Shown here: piece after piece, positions 22,279 to 32,609 of the stretch
Layout: each line of letters starts with the position of its first letter
Position numbering within the stretch: the stretch's first letter is position 1
Source: DASYQV01 sp036005125
Lineage (GTDB): Bacteria > Acidobacteriota > Vicinamibacteria > Vicinamibacterales > UBA2999
Direction of reading: 5' to 3'
NCBI GenBank assembly: GCA_036005125.1
Contig: DASYQV010000282.1
Span: 1 to 49,180, forward strand
Length of the DNA stretch: 49,180 bases
Made by a program: the position numbers and the translations under genes
Notes under the pieces: generated by a model
Database searches by the model: none
What the model was told of the DNA's origin: nothing
What the model saw: the letters and a program-made list of their open reading frames with translations, nothing else

Positions 22279-22550
22279 TTCTTCCTTCGCCGCCGGAGCG
22301 CCTTCAGCGCTTTCGGACCGAGGTCGTACGCGGTGATCACGAACGCTGAATCTGGTTGCGGATCGGGCAAATAAATCACTCGAAGATACCTGCCCGCTTC
22401 CGTCTGACCGATGGCGACGCGTGAACCCTCAGTGCCCGCACGATCTTCAATCGGTTTGACGAGAACTTCCTCGACCTCGCTCTCCTGGACATTATGCCGA
22501 TAAATGTGCGGCTGACCCGTTACGGGATCCATGTAACAGCGAAGCCGCAC
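22275..22550 (-). CDS. DUF4258-like putative toxin
   Basis: 91 residues from GTG 22550 (alternative ATG 22532, MDPVTGQ). It has a small alpha/beta layout: DPVTGQPHIYRHNVQESEVE with the conserved His of the family, EEVLVKPIEDRAGTEGSR, then RYLRVIYLPDP, FVITAYDL and a basic tail RRRRKK. Small proteins like this resemble the BrnT/RelE-type ribonuclease fold, so an mRNA-cleaving toxin is a reasonable guess. The gene starts exactly where the permease homology on the other strand begins, so its promoter would lie inside the permease remnant. Confidence 0.75.
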   Translation of the reverse strand: MRLRCYMDPVTGQPHIYRHNVQESEVEEVLVKPIEDRAGTEGSRVAIGQTEAGRYLRVIYLPDPQPDSAFVITAYDLGPKALKALRRRRKK

Positions 22551-24104
22551 ACCGTCGCGGCGTTGCTGTTGATGCGAGCATCTGGGCGCCGGTCGGAGAT
22601 GGCGATCCGCGTCGCCCTTGGCGCGAGCCCTGGACGACTGCTACGCCAGACGCTCACCGAAGCGCTTGTCCTCGCCTTGTTAAGCACCACCTGCGGCCTG
22701 CTCGTCGCCCGTGCACTCCTCGGCGCCGTGCTTTGGCTCGCGCCAGGCGACGTGCCCAGGATTGAACACGCGACGCTCGATATGAGGGTGCTGACGTTCT
22801 GCGCCGTTGCCGCACTCGCATGGGTACTGACGCTCGGAACGGTTCCAGCCTGGACTTATCGACGTCTTGGTCGTGCTCCCGGTGTTGAGCACGCCTTCAA
22901 AGCCGTTACGGGAACGAAGGGTCTCCTGGTATTCACGGTGGCGGAGATTTCGGCCGCCGTCGTCGTGGCGATCGGTGCCGGATTATTGCTGCGCACGTTT
23001 GCCCATCTGCAATCGATCGAGCGCGGCTTCAATTTGAAGGAGCTCGTTGTGGCTTCGCTGCTCCTTCCCGAGACCCGCCAGCGCGATTCACGTTCGACGT
23101 TGGCGTTCTACGATCAGCTTCTCCCGCAGGTGGAAGCACTTCCGGGTGTGATCGCTGCGACGCCTACTCACTTCGGCCCGGGGTCCGGAACGCTTGGACT
23201 AAGCGCTCCGATGCTTTTCGAGGGACAGACCCGAGAGGAGGCGAGGACAAATCCGTGGTCCACGTGGGAGCCGGTCCTTCCCTCGTATTTCCGTACGCTC
23301 GGGATTCGGATCCTCCGAGGTCGTGCCTTCACCGATGGCGACCGGCGGGACCGTGCACCCGTCGCCGTCGTCAGTGAGTCAGTAGCCCAGCGCTACTGGC
23401 CTGGTCGAGACCCGCTTGGCAAACGGCTTCAGTTCGCTCTTTCCACTCCTGCACGTCAGTGGCCGTGGGTAACGGTCGTTGGGGTCGCGGCGGACACGCG
23501 CTATCGCGAGCTGACGAAGTCGTGGATGACGGTCTACTTGCCAGCCGACCAGTTCTTTTTCTTCCAAGCTGCGTCTCTGGTCGTTCGCGCCGCATCCGCG
23601 CCTGAGGCGCTTGGGCCAGCGATCCTACAGAGAGTCCACACCATCGAGCCCGCTGCTACCGTCGCGTCTGTCGAAGCCATGGACACGCTCCTGGCGCGAG
23701 AACGGGCCCGCCCGCTCACTGCGTTGACGGTGAGTGGTTTCTTTGCGCTGATGGCCATCGTGCTAGCGGGAGTCGGCGTCTATGGCGTGATGTCATACGA
23801 AGTGCGCCAGCGTCGTCGCGAGATTGCCGTGCGATCGGCCATCGGTGCCACCTCTCCAGACATCTTCCGGGCCGTCGTACGACGCAGCTTCATCGTTGGC
23901 GCCGCTGGCGCCGCCATCGGCCTCGTTGTCGCCATTTCCGTGACACGCACACTGGCGTCGTTGCTCTATGGAATCCAGCCAATTGACCTCGGCGTGTTCG
24001 TCACGGGCGCCGGCGTGCTGCTCGCTGTCGTGCTCGCCGCAGCATATTTCCCTGCGCGTCGGGCCGCGGGCCTCGATCCCGTCGCCGCGCTCCGAGCGGA
24101 GTAA
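22551..24104 (+). pseudogene. 5'-truncated FtsX/MacB-type permease (acidobacterial duplicated orphan permease)
   Basis: Coding from about 22551 with 517 residues intact to the stop at 24104. The remnant begins in the middle of the first FtsX domain: VAALLLMRASGRRSEMAIRV, then ALGASPGRLLRQTLTEAL. The first periplasmic MacB-like domain and first membrane helix (roughly 280-300 residues) are missing. The second half is complete: MacB-like periplasmic domain about 170-400, then the final FtsX domain with three helices and REIAVRSAIGATSPDIFR near 440. The open frame extends to an ATG at 22494, but those codons are antisense to the toxin gene. No separate ATPase gene is adjacent. Probably non-functional, though it could be translated as a short permease. 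Confidence 0.8.
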
Positions 24105-24501
24105 GGGCACGGTCCATCGAGTTTGTCCGACTGCTGGTCGTTCAAATGTCGTTCAGGCCAATCGCAGAGTTTCCCGCTCCGCAGCGGAGTTGATCGACTC
24201 TTCGCAGCCAAGGGGTGATCTCGTTCCAACTCGCGCAAGTTAGATCACCAACCTTCTCGCTATCAAGTCACACGGGACCCGAGCTCGGGAAGTGATTTGC
24301 CGAGGGACGCGCACAGCGGACTGGAAAACAGTGACTCCTCGATCACAGGACGTCTTGCGCCTGACCCACTGGTAAACCACCCGCGACACGCTCAATCGCA
24401 TGGCTGGTTCGTTCACGTATGTCCGAAAGATGGATCGCCCGTTCCTCGTTTCGCAAGCGACCTGCGGGAAGCCGGGCACACAAATTGCGGTCTTCGACGA
24501 A
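24105..24501. other. gene-free stretch
   Basis: About 400 bp between the permease remnant and the UbiB-like gene. GC content appears lower than in neighbouring genes. A minus-strand frame 24240-24518 is open but has no coding character. I see no repeat, hairpin or strong promoter here. Confidence 0.5.
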
Positions 24502-26097
24502 ATGGGCGCCCCGACCAAGCTAAGCCGTTACAAGGATTTCACGTGGTTTACCGCTAAGTACGCACGCCCCGGCCTGCCGGATCCGGACGAGCTCGCGGCC
24601 GACCTGGAATCGCTCGGCCCGACGTTCATCAAGATCGGGCAACTGCTTTCCACCCGCTCGGACCTTCTTCCACCCGCATATCTGAATGCGCTCGCGCGGC
24701 TTCAGGACTCGGTCGCGCCTTTTTCCTTCGAAGATGTCGAGACCGTCGTCCAGGAGGAGCTCGGCGTCCGGATGTCGAAGGCATTCTTCGAGTTCGATCC
24801 GGTGCCGATAGCCGCCGCTTCGCTCGCGCAGGTGCATCGAGCGGTCCTCAGAAGCGGCCGCGAGGTCGCCGTGAAGGTGCAACGCCCGGGAATCGAGGCG
24901 CAGGTCACCAGCGACATCGAGTTCCTCACGCAGATTGCGTCGCTGGTGGAGCGCTTCTCGGACGCGGGCCGCAAGGCCGATCCCACCCTGATCGTCGAGG
25001 AGTTCCGGAAAGCTCTTCTCGCAGAGCTGGACTATCGGCAGGAAGCTGAGAATCTCCGCGCGATTGCCTCTCAGCTTCGCGACTTCGACCGCATCGTCGT
25101 TCCGGAGCCTGTCGACGACTACACGCGCCGGCGCGTTCTCACGATGGAGTACGTCAGCGGCACGAAGATCACTCGTGTCAGCCCCGTCGAGCTTTGCGAC
25201 ATCGACACACAGGATCTTGCCGAGCAACTCTTTCGAGCGTACTTGCAGCAGGTTCTGATCGACGGCGTCTTTCACGCCGATCCGCATCCGGGCAACGTGT
25301 TCATCACCACAGATCACCGGCTCGCGCTGCTCGACCTCGGGATGATTGGACGCGTGTCGCCGCCGATGCAGGAACAACTGTTCCGTCTCGTGCTGGGAAT
25401 CGCCGAGGGGGACGGCGATCAGGCCGCCTCCGTGGCCATCCAGCTCGGTGAGAAGCTCGAATCCTTCGACGAGGCGGCGCTGCGCCGCGCGATCGTCGAC
25501 ATGGTCGGCCGCTATCACGGTGTCGCGCTCAAAGACCTGAACGCGGGTCGCGTGATGCTGGAGATGGGCAGGATGGGCGCCGACCACCGATTGCGGATGT
25601 CACCGGAGCTCGCGCTCCTCGGCAAGACCCTGCTCAACCTCGATCACATCGGACGCACGCTGGATCCAACCTTCGACGCGAACGCGTCGATTCGACGGAA
25701 CGCCGCCGATTTGATGCGGCGGCGGATGATGAAGAGCATCTCGCCCGCGAACATCTTCGCGTCCATGCAGGACGCCAAAGAGTTCGTCGAGCGGCTGCCG
25801 GGCCGGGTGAACCGCATTCTCGACGCCGTGGCGGCAAGCGAGCTGCGCGTGAAGGTCGAGATCATCGACGATGGGGCGATCATCGGAGGCCTGCAGAAGG
25901 TGGCCAACCGGATCGCGCTCGGCCTCGTGCTGGCGGCGCTCATCGTCGGCGCGGCGATGCTGATGCGCGTGCAGACGACGTTCACGATCCTGGGGTATCC
26001 AGGTCTCGCGATGCTCCTGTTCCTGGCCGCTGCGGCCGGCGGCGTGTGGCTGGCGTGGGCGATTCTCTCGCACGACGTTCGCACGCGCGCACATTAG
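24502..26097 (+). CDS. UbiB/AarF/ABC1 family atypical kinase-ATPase with C-terminal membrane anchor
   Basis: 531 residues from ATG 24502 (MGAPTKLSRYKDFTWFTAKY, the usual type of opening); an in-frame ATG at 24400 would add 34 residues of unlike composition. The family's special features are clear: KxGQ in GPTFIKIGQLLSTRSDLLPP near 36, the Ala-rich nucleotide loop PIAAASLAQVHRA near 100, VAVKVQRPG, then HADPHPGNVFI near 257 and the metal-binding LLDLGMIG near 276. Two transmembrane helices form the C-terminus (about 475-520). Members support ubiquinone or other lipid-quinone metabolism; in Acidobacteriota the partner lipid is probably menaquinone or unknown. Confidence 0.92.
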   Translation: MGAPTKLSRYKDFTWFTAKYARPGLPDPDELAADLESLGPTFIKIGQLLSTRSDLLPPAYLNALARLQDSVAPFSFEDVETVVQEELGVRMSKAFFEFDPVPIAAASLAQVHRAVLRSGREVAVKVQRPGIEAQVTSDIEFLTQIASLVERFSDAGRKADPTLIVEEFRKALLAELDYRQEAENLRAIASQLRDFDRIVVPEPVDDYTRRRVLTMEYVSGTKITRVSPVELCDIDTQDLAEQLFRAYLQQVLIDGVFHADPHPGNVFITTDHRLALLDLGMIGRVSPPMQEQLFRLVLGIAEGDGDQAASVAIQLGEKLESFDEAALRRAIVDMVGRYHGVALKDLNAGRVMLEMGRMGADHRLRMSPELALLGKTLLNLDHIGRTLDPTFDANASIRRNAADLMRRRMMKSISPANIFASMQDAKEFVERLPGRVNRILDAVAASELRVKVEIIDDGAIIGGLQKVANRIALGLVLAALIVGAAMLMRVQTTFTILGYPGLAMLLFLAAAAGGVWLAWAILSHDVRTRAH

Positions 26098-26100
26098 CGG

Positions 26101-26140
26101 ATTCGTGATCCGGGACATCACGAATCACGAACCACCAATC
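26101..26140. repeat. intergenic inverted repeat (ATTCGTGAT / ATCACGAAT)
   Basis: Perfect 9-bp arms ATTCGTGAT (26101-26109) and ATCACGAAT (26117-26125), with further CACGAACCACCAATCAC words. It starts right after the ubiB stop at a convergent junction. Confidence 0.8.
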
Positions 26141-26148
26141 ACAAAAAC

Positions 26149-26184
26149 AAAAAGGGCAGCCGGAAACCCAGCTGCCCTTTTTTG
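26149..26184. terminator. bidirectional intrinsic terminator
   Basis: AAGGGCAGC (26152-26160) pairs with GCTGCCCTT (26171-26179) around a 10-nt loop, with an A-tract before and TTTTTT after. It can stop transcription from both the UbiB-like gene and the convergent secreted-protein gene. It is the only textbook intrinsic terminator I found in the window. Confidence 0.9.
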
Positions 26185-26212
26185 CCTCGCACCGTGACGC
26201 CAAAGCGCCTGG

Positions 26213-26764
26213 TTACGAGGTCTTCTTGAGCTGTCCCAACAGCGCCTCGAGCATCTTCTCATATTCCTGCTCGGCCTGCTGGTACTGCTTCATGTACTCC
26301 TCCTCCGTCAGCTTGGCTCGCCGCCAGTCGCCGTCGAACGAATAGCTCTTGCCGCGCAGTTCGACGGTATCGAAGGGCTGATTCTCTTCCCGCTTTGGCT
26401 TGAGCCCATCCGCGCCGAGATCCGAGATGAAGATCTTGGTGTCCGGCACCGACGCGCTATTGAGGTCGATGTACACGTCGCGATATTCCTTGCTCTCCAG
26501 CTTCTTGTCGAGAAGCTGGGGCACCGAGTACTTGGCCTCGACGACCAGAAGCTGGCTGCCGGCAAAGTACAACGCGCCGATGTAGCTGTCGGGCAAAGTC
26601 GGGTGCTTTGCGGCGATGCTGTCCACTTTGGCCTGGTCCATCAGACGGGCCAGCTCCGCGGCCAGGGCGGTCGACTTCGGAGCCTGGCCAAACGTTGCAG
26701 TGGGAACCAGCAGCAGGGCCACCGTCAGAAGAACGCCACGCAACCGATACAGCGCGATGCTCAC
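26213..26764 (-). CDS. secreted protein of unknown function
   Basis: 183 residues from GTG 26764, preceded by GGGGGGCGAC. An N-terminal signal peptide (ALYRLRGVLLTVALLLVPTA ending near FGQA) is followed by a compact domain: AELARLMDQAKVDSIAAKHP, YIGALYFAGSQLLVVEAKYS, then EYRDVYIDLNSASVPDTKIF and ISDLGADGLKP, and a charged coiled-coil-like C-terminus (EEYMKQYQQAEQEYEKMLEA). A longer frame upstream to 26851 lacks a signal peptide at its start and is less likely. I do not recognise the family. It is a single gene, convergent with the UbiB-like gene. Confidence 0.8.
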   Translation of the reverse strand: MSIALYRLRGVLLTVALLLVPTATFGQAPKSTALAAELARLMDQAKVDSIAAKHPTLPDSYIGALYFAGSQLLVVEAKYSVPQLLDKKLESKEYRDVYIDLNSASVPDTKIFISDLGADGLKPKREENQPFDTVELRGKSYSFDGDWRRAKLTEEEYMKQYQQAEQEYEKMLEALLGQLKKTS

Positions 26765-26962
26765 GTCGCCCCCCGGGGATGGTGACCAGACGGTCAGAGC
26801 GCGGCATAGCCACAAACGCAAAATGCCGCGCCGTGACCCAGGTCCTGTCACGTTGGTGGCACTACCGCGCTGGCAGTATTTGTCAGAAAAACAAAATCCA
26901 GCGCCCTAGTGTCACGTTGGCACACCTTGTATCACCGCCGGAGCCGGCCGTCAATCAGCCAA

Positions 26963-27382
26963 TCAGCCGATGAAGAGCGCGTCCTCGTCCTCGACGACCG
27001 AGCCGCGGCGCCGGCCGCTCTCGCGCAGATCCCGGAACGCCGCCAGCGCCGCCCGGATTCCGGCCAGAAGGGCCGCCCCTTCGCGCGCCGGGCCGAACAC
27101 CCGCGACTGCACCGCACTGAGCGTCTGCTCCACGCGCTGTGCAAAGTCACCGAGCACGCGGTCCGCGCTTTCAATCTGAGTGGCCGCCAGCGATGCCGCG
27201 CGCGCCGCTTCCGCCGTCATTCTCGTGATGTTGGCCATGACCGGCTTGATGTCCTGCTCGAACTGGCTCGCCAGGTGATCCATGCGCTTCGCCACGCGCA
27301 ACGCGACCACTACGGCACCGATCTGGATGCCGGCCATCACCGCCACGGCCATCGCGATGATCCCGAGCCAGACGTCGTTCAA
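26963..27382 (-). CDS. small membrane protein, DUF948-like
   Basis: 139 residues from a TTG start that overlaps the upstream stop by four bases. One N-terminal transmembrane helix (about 5-29, LGIIAMAVAVMAGIQIGAVV), then a long Ala-rich helix likely to form a coiled coil (QFEQDIKPVMANITRMTAEA, AARAASLAATQIESADRVLG). This matches the general layout of DUF948 proteins, often paired with YtxH-like proteins as here. Role unknown, perhaps envelope stress. Last gene of the uvrB-mla run. Confidence 0.75.
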   Translation of the reverse strand: MNDVWLGIIAMAVAVMAGIQIGAVVVALRVAKRMDHLASQFEQDIKPVMANITRMTAEAARAASLAATQIESADRVLGDFAQRVEQTLSAVQSRVFGPAREGAALLAGIRAALAAFRDLRESGRRRGSVVEDEDALFIG

Positions 27383-27660
27383 GACTCCCGCTCCTTCTCA
27401 CGTGTGGCCTCATACGCCTCGCGGCCGCGCTCGAACGCGCTCGTCAGGTTCTCCCTTTCACGAGCGAGTATGTCGCGCCCCTGCCTCGCCGCGTCAGCGG
27501 CGCGCTCCCGCCCGTCACGCGCTGCCTGTCCGAGAAACCCGCGTGTATCCTCACCGGATGCGGGCGCAAACAGCAATGCCACCGCGGCGCCCGTCACCGC
27601 CCCGGCCACGAATGCCAGCAGCAGACTGCCAGCGCCGACGCCTTCATTGGTATTGGCCAC
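27379..27660 (-). CDS. YtxH-like small membrane protein
   Basis: 93 residues from GTG 27660 with GGAGG eight bases upstream. The hydrophobic segment LLLAFVAGAVTGAAVALLFA near 13-32 followed by APASGEDTRGFL is the YtxH signature (Gly-rich helix then APxSGxxTR). A charged amphipathic helix rich in Arg, Glu and Ala makes up the rest. YtxH-type proteins are linked to general stress in Bacillus, but the function is not settled. Lies 43 bp after mlaD. Confidence 0.8.
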   Translation of the reverse strand: MANTNEGVGAGSLLLAFVAGAVTGAAVALLFAPASGEDTRGFLGQAARDGRERAADAARQGRDILARERENLTSAFERGREAYEATREKERES

Positions 27661-27703
27661 GGCATTTCCTCCGTCTCATCGCGAAGCCCGGGGTAGTCTC
27701 AGG

Positions 27704-28744
27704 TCAGAACACGCTGACGCGAACGTTCAGAAATTTTCTCGGGTCGGCCCGGATGTCTCTGAACAGCTGTCGGAGCTCGGTGACCGCCGCGTTCATGTTC
27801 TCATACAACTGCCGGTCGTGCAGCAGTTGACCGGCGGTGCCTTGCCCCTGCTGGAGCTCTCCGACCACTTTGTCCAGTCGCTCGGCCATCGAGTTGAGCC
27901 TGTTGTACAGCGCCGGATCCGTGACGAGTTTGCCCGCGGTGCCTTCTCCTTTATTGAGCCGCATGGTGAGCGTATCGAGGTTGGCGGTCGTCGACGTCAG
28001 CGATCTGCTGAGCGTGTCGTCTTCGACGAGCTGTCCAAGGCTGCCCTTGCCGTTCCGGATGCGCGCCGTGATCTCTTCGAGGTTTCGCAGTGACGCCTCG
28101 AGCGTCCTCGCAGCCGTCGGATCGTTGGCAAGACGACCGATCGTGCCGCGACCGTCGGTGAGCCGTCGGGCGACGTCTTCGGCCGAGTCGACCAGGGCAC
28201 CCATCTGCCTGTAGAGCGAGTCGTCGGTGAACATCCGCCCGATCGTCCCCCGCCCTTCCCGCACGCCCGCGAGCAACCTCGCCACTTCCTCGAGCCCTTG
28301 TGTCGCTCGCGTGGTGACATCGGAGATCGTGGGCGCAGGCGGACGGCTTGGCACGTAGTTCCAGTCGTGAAGTGGCTGGCCCTCGCTCGACGCGGTAATG
28401 TCGACCGCTGCCTCGCCGAGCAGCGAAACCGATCCCAGCATGGCCACCGACTGGTCGGTGACTCGTGGCTGCACGTCCTTCGAGAGCTCCATCACCACTT
28501 CCACGCGGTTGCCCACGAATTCGACACGGGTCACGGATCCGACCTCCACGCCCGCGACCCGCACGGGCGCGCCTGGCTTGAGGCCGGCGACGTTGTCGAA
28601 CACTGTCTTGAGTCTGTACCGCTGCCAGAAGAAGCCGCCTTCGCCGCCGAGCATGAAAATCAGAATGCCCGCCATCACGAGCGCGAAAACGGTCAGCAGG
28701 CCGATCTTCAATTCGGCCCAGCCAAGTGAGCGAGTTCGAGGCAT
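27704..28744 (-). CDS. mlaD: MlaD-type MCE domain protein with five G-x-G-T-x-G repeats
   Basis: 346 residues. One N-terminal transmembrane helix (about 11-33) then an MCE domain (about 38-118) with the typical YRLKTVFDNVAGLKPGAPVR and VRVAGVEVGSVTRVEF. The rest is a long helical tail punctuated by five copies of a G(x)G(T/S)(x)G(x)L/M motif: GRGTIGRMFTDDSLY, GRGTIGRLANDPTA, GKGSLGQLVEDDTL, GEGTAGKLVTDPALY and GQGTAGQLLHDRQLY, spaced 35-50 residues. MCE proteins are the periplasmic substrate-binding parts of phospholipid transporters. The helical tail could form an extended channel or bridge. Follows mlaF by 12 bp. Confidence 0.9.
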   Translation of the reverse strand: MPRTRSLGWAELKIGLLTVFALVMAGILIFMLGGEGGFFWQRYRLKTVFDNVAGLKPGAPVRVAGVEVGSVTRVEFVGNRVEVVMELSKDVQPRVTDQSVAMLGSVSLLGEAAVDITASSEGQPLHDWNYVPSRPPAPTISDVTTRATQGLEEVARLLAGVREGRGTIGRMFTDDSLYRQMGALVDSAEDVARRLTDGRGTIGRLANDPTAARTLEASLRNLEEITARIRNGKGSLGQLVEDDTLSRSLTSTTANLDTLTMRLNKGEGTAGKLVTDPALYNRLNSMAERLDKVVGELQQGQGTAGQLLHDRQLYENMNAAVTELRQLFRDIRADPRKFLNVRVSVF

Positions 28745-28756
28745 GATTCAAATCCC

Positions 28757-29599
28757 CTACGATAAAAAGGATCGGATGTACGGATCTGTCGACGCCCGCA
28801 GCTCAGCCGAGTGGCCCTCGAAATGGACGTGTCCATCCTTGAGCATGATGAACTCCGCTTGTTCGCACTTCTCGTCGTCGGCGGGCGTGATTTCGACGAT
28901 GCCGCCCTCGCGGACGGCTTCGTAGGTGGCGACGCGGAAGGCGTCGCGCAACTGGTGCGTGACCAGAATGGAGCTCACCCCCTCGAGGTCGCGCAGCTTG
29001 ATGATCTCGTCGTCAACGGTGTTCGCCGTGATGGGGTCGAGGCCGGTGGTCGGCTCGTCGTAGAGCAGGATCCGCGGCTTGTACGCCATCGCCCGCGCGA
29101 TGGCCACGCGCCGCCGCTGTCCACCCGAGAGCTCCGAGGGCATATTGTCGATGTACGCGGCCAGGCCGATGAATCCGAGGACCTCTTCGACGCGCCGCCA
29201 CACCTGGTCCTCGCCGAGCCCCTGCTCCAGCAGCTTGTATCCGACGTTTTCAGCGACGGTCAGCGAATCGAACAGCGCGCCTTCCTGGAACACCATCCCG
29301 AGGTCGTTGCGCACGACCATCAGCTCCTCCTCGGTCATGATGTCGACGCGCTCGCCGTTGACCCAGATGATGCCGCTATCGGGCTTGAGGAGTCCCACGA
29401 TCAACTTGAGGATCGTCGACTTTCCCGCACCGCTGGCGCCGAGGAAGACTTTCGTGTGGCCCTTGATGAGCGTGAAGCTGACCTCGCGCAGAATCACCTT
29501 CTCGTCGAACGCAAGCGACACGCGGTCGAAGACGACGATCGGCGACCCCGGACCGAGCGCCTCTTCGAGTTCGGTCGAGCGCTCCGTGGCAATTGTCAT
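28757..29599 (-). CDS. mlaF: MlaF-type ABC transporter ATP-binding protein
   Basis: 280 residues from ATG 29599, one base from the mlaE stop. Walker A GASGAGKST near 53, signature SELSGGQRRRVAIARAMA near 153, Walker B ILLYDEPTTGLDP near 177 and the switch His in SILVTHQLRD near 208. The long insertion-free sequence and neighbouring permease and MCE genes place it in the Mla lipid transporter rather than a drug exporter. It would power movement of phospholipids between the membranes. Confidence 0.93.
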   Translation of the reverse strand: MTIATERSTELEEALGPGSPIVVFDRVSLAFDEKVILREVSFTLIKGHTKVFLGASGAGKSTILKLIVGLLKPDSGIIWVNGERVDIMTEEELMVVRNDLGMVFQEGALFDSLTVAENVGYKLLEQGLGEDQVWRRVEEVLGFIGLAAYIDNMPSELSGGQRRRVAIARAMAYKPRILLYDEPTTGLDPITANTVDDEIIKLRDLEGVSSILVTHQLRDAFRVATYEAVREGGIVEITPADDEKCEQAEFIMLKDGHVHFEGHSAELRASTDPYIRSFLS

Positions 29600-29600
29600 C

Positions 29601-30374
29601 CTAGTACAACAGCGCAATCAACAACGGGGTCAGGAAGAAATCCACCGCGATCACCGCGACCGATGCGACGACGACGGCAGTCGTCGTCGACCGGCCGACG
29701 CCCTGAGTACCGCCCCGGGTACGCAGGCCGACGTGACAGCCAATCGTTACGATCACGAAGCCGAGCACGAGCGGCTTGATCAACCCCTGCCACGCATCCT
29801 GAAGGTACAGGGCGTCGCGGACGGACGTCCAGTACACGCTCGAGCCGACCCTCAGGCTTGTGACGGCAATCAGCCAACCCGCGCTGATGCCAAACGTGTC
29901 GGCCACCACCGTCAACACCGGGGCCATGAACGTACCCGCCAGCACGCGGGGAACGACGAGCTTGCGAATGGGGTCGGTGCCGAGCGCGCGAAGCGCGTTG
30001 ATCTGATCGGTGACGACCATTGAGCCGAGTTCCGCCGCGATGCCCGAGCCGACCCGGCCGGCGAACATCAGTCCGGTGAGAACCGGGCCGAGCTCCCTGA
30101 TCATCGAGGCGCTGACGAGCTGCCCAACGAGCGACCGCGCGCCGAACCGGTCCAGTGTCTGGCCACTCTGCAACGCCAGCGCCGCGCCGGTAAAAAACCC
30201 CGTCAGAAGCACGACCGTGAGCGAGCCGACACCGAGTGTATCGAACTGCTCGATGACGTCGCGCCGGTAGAAGGGGCGCGTGACCATGCCACGGATCGCG
30301 GCAGAAACGAGGAGGACGTACTCTTGCACCTCGAGCAGTCCGCCCTTCACCCATTTGTCGACGAAGCTCGCCAC
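29601..30374 (-). CDS. mlaE: MlaE-type ABC transporter permease
   Basis: 257 residues with about five hydrophobic segments. Family hallmarks: GVGSLTVVLLTGFFTGAALA near 48, SMIRELGPVLTGLMFAGRVG near 89 and GSGIAAELGSMVVTDQINAL near 108, with ALRALGTDP and the PRVLAGTFMAPVL stretch after it. Starts four bases after the uvrB stop, so it is probably co-transcribed with uvrB, an uncommon pairing. Forms the inner-membrane core of the lipid transporter with MlaF and MlaD. Confidence 0.93.
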   Translation of the reverse strand: MASFVDKWVKGGLLEVQEYVLLVSAAIRGMVTRPFYRRDVIEQFDTLGVGSLTVVLLTGFFTGAALALQSGQTLDRFGARSLVGQLVSASMIRELGPVLTGLMFAGRVGSGIAAELGSMVVTDQINALRALGTDPIRKLVVPRVLAGTFMAPVLTVVADTFGISAGWLIAVTSLRVGSSVYWTSVRDALYLQDAWQGLIKPLVLGFVIVTIGCHVGLRTRGGTQGVGRSTTTAVVVASVAVIAVDFFLTPLLIALLY

Positions 30375-30378
30375 ACGA

Positions 30379-32400
<2,022 letters not shown>

Positions 32401-32441
32401 GCGTCGCAGGACAGGGTCGCGCAGAGCACGACAAAAATCAC

Positions 32442-32450
32442 ATCGTACCA
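32442..32450 (-). promoter_or_regulatory. extended -10 promoter for uvrB
   Basis: Minus-strand TGGTACGAT, the same extended -10 as found before the PASTA gene. Transcription would start near 32435, about 35 nt before the uvrB ATG. Confidence 0.45.
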
Positions 32451-32466
32451 CACGCCAACCGCGGTA

Positions 32467-32589
32467 CGTAGGCCGGGTCTTTAGACACGGCGCAGCGAAC
32501 AGCGCCGCATCTGCCCTTCGACGTGCTCAGGGCGCCCCGAGCGCCAGTCGAGGGGCGAGCTTGTCGAGGGGTGAAGATGCGGCCTACGT
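32467..32589. repeat. TAGGCC-type palindromic repeat, copy b
   Basis: CGTAGGCCGGGTCTTTAGAC on the left and GAAGATGCGGCCTACGT on the right, with inner hairpins GCCCT...AGGGC and GCGCCCC-type stems. It lies between the VWFA gene's 3' end and the uvrB promoter. Confidence 0.8.
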
Positions 32590-32609
32590 CACTCGAAGCG
32601 ATCTCGCGG

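Noticed and set aside
22494..22550. ATG 22494 as a genuine start of the permease.
   Set aside because: The codons from 22494 to about 22550 are antisense to the toxin gene, and the homology starts in the middle of a membrane domain; the gene is truncated, not short by design.
24240..24518. Minus-strand 92-codon frame in the gap before the UbiB-like gene.
   Set aside because: No ribosome site, no domain, and residue usage does not look like a real protein; it also overlaps the 5' end of the UbiB-like gene.
26880..26945. TTGGCACACCTTGTAT and GTGGCACTACCGCGCT as sigma-54 promoters, given the activator at the left edge.
   Set aside because: The GG-N10-GC spacing is not met in either case, and no suitably oriented gene starts nearby.
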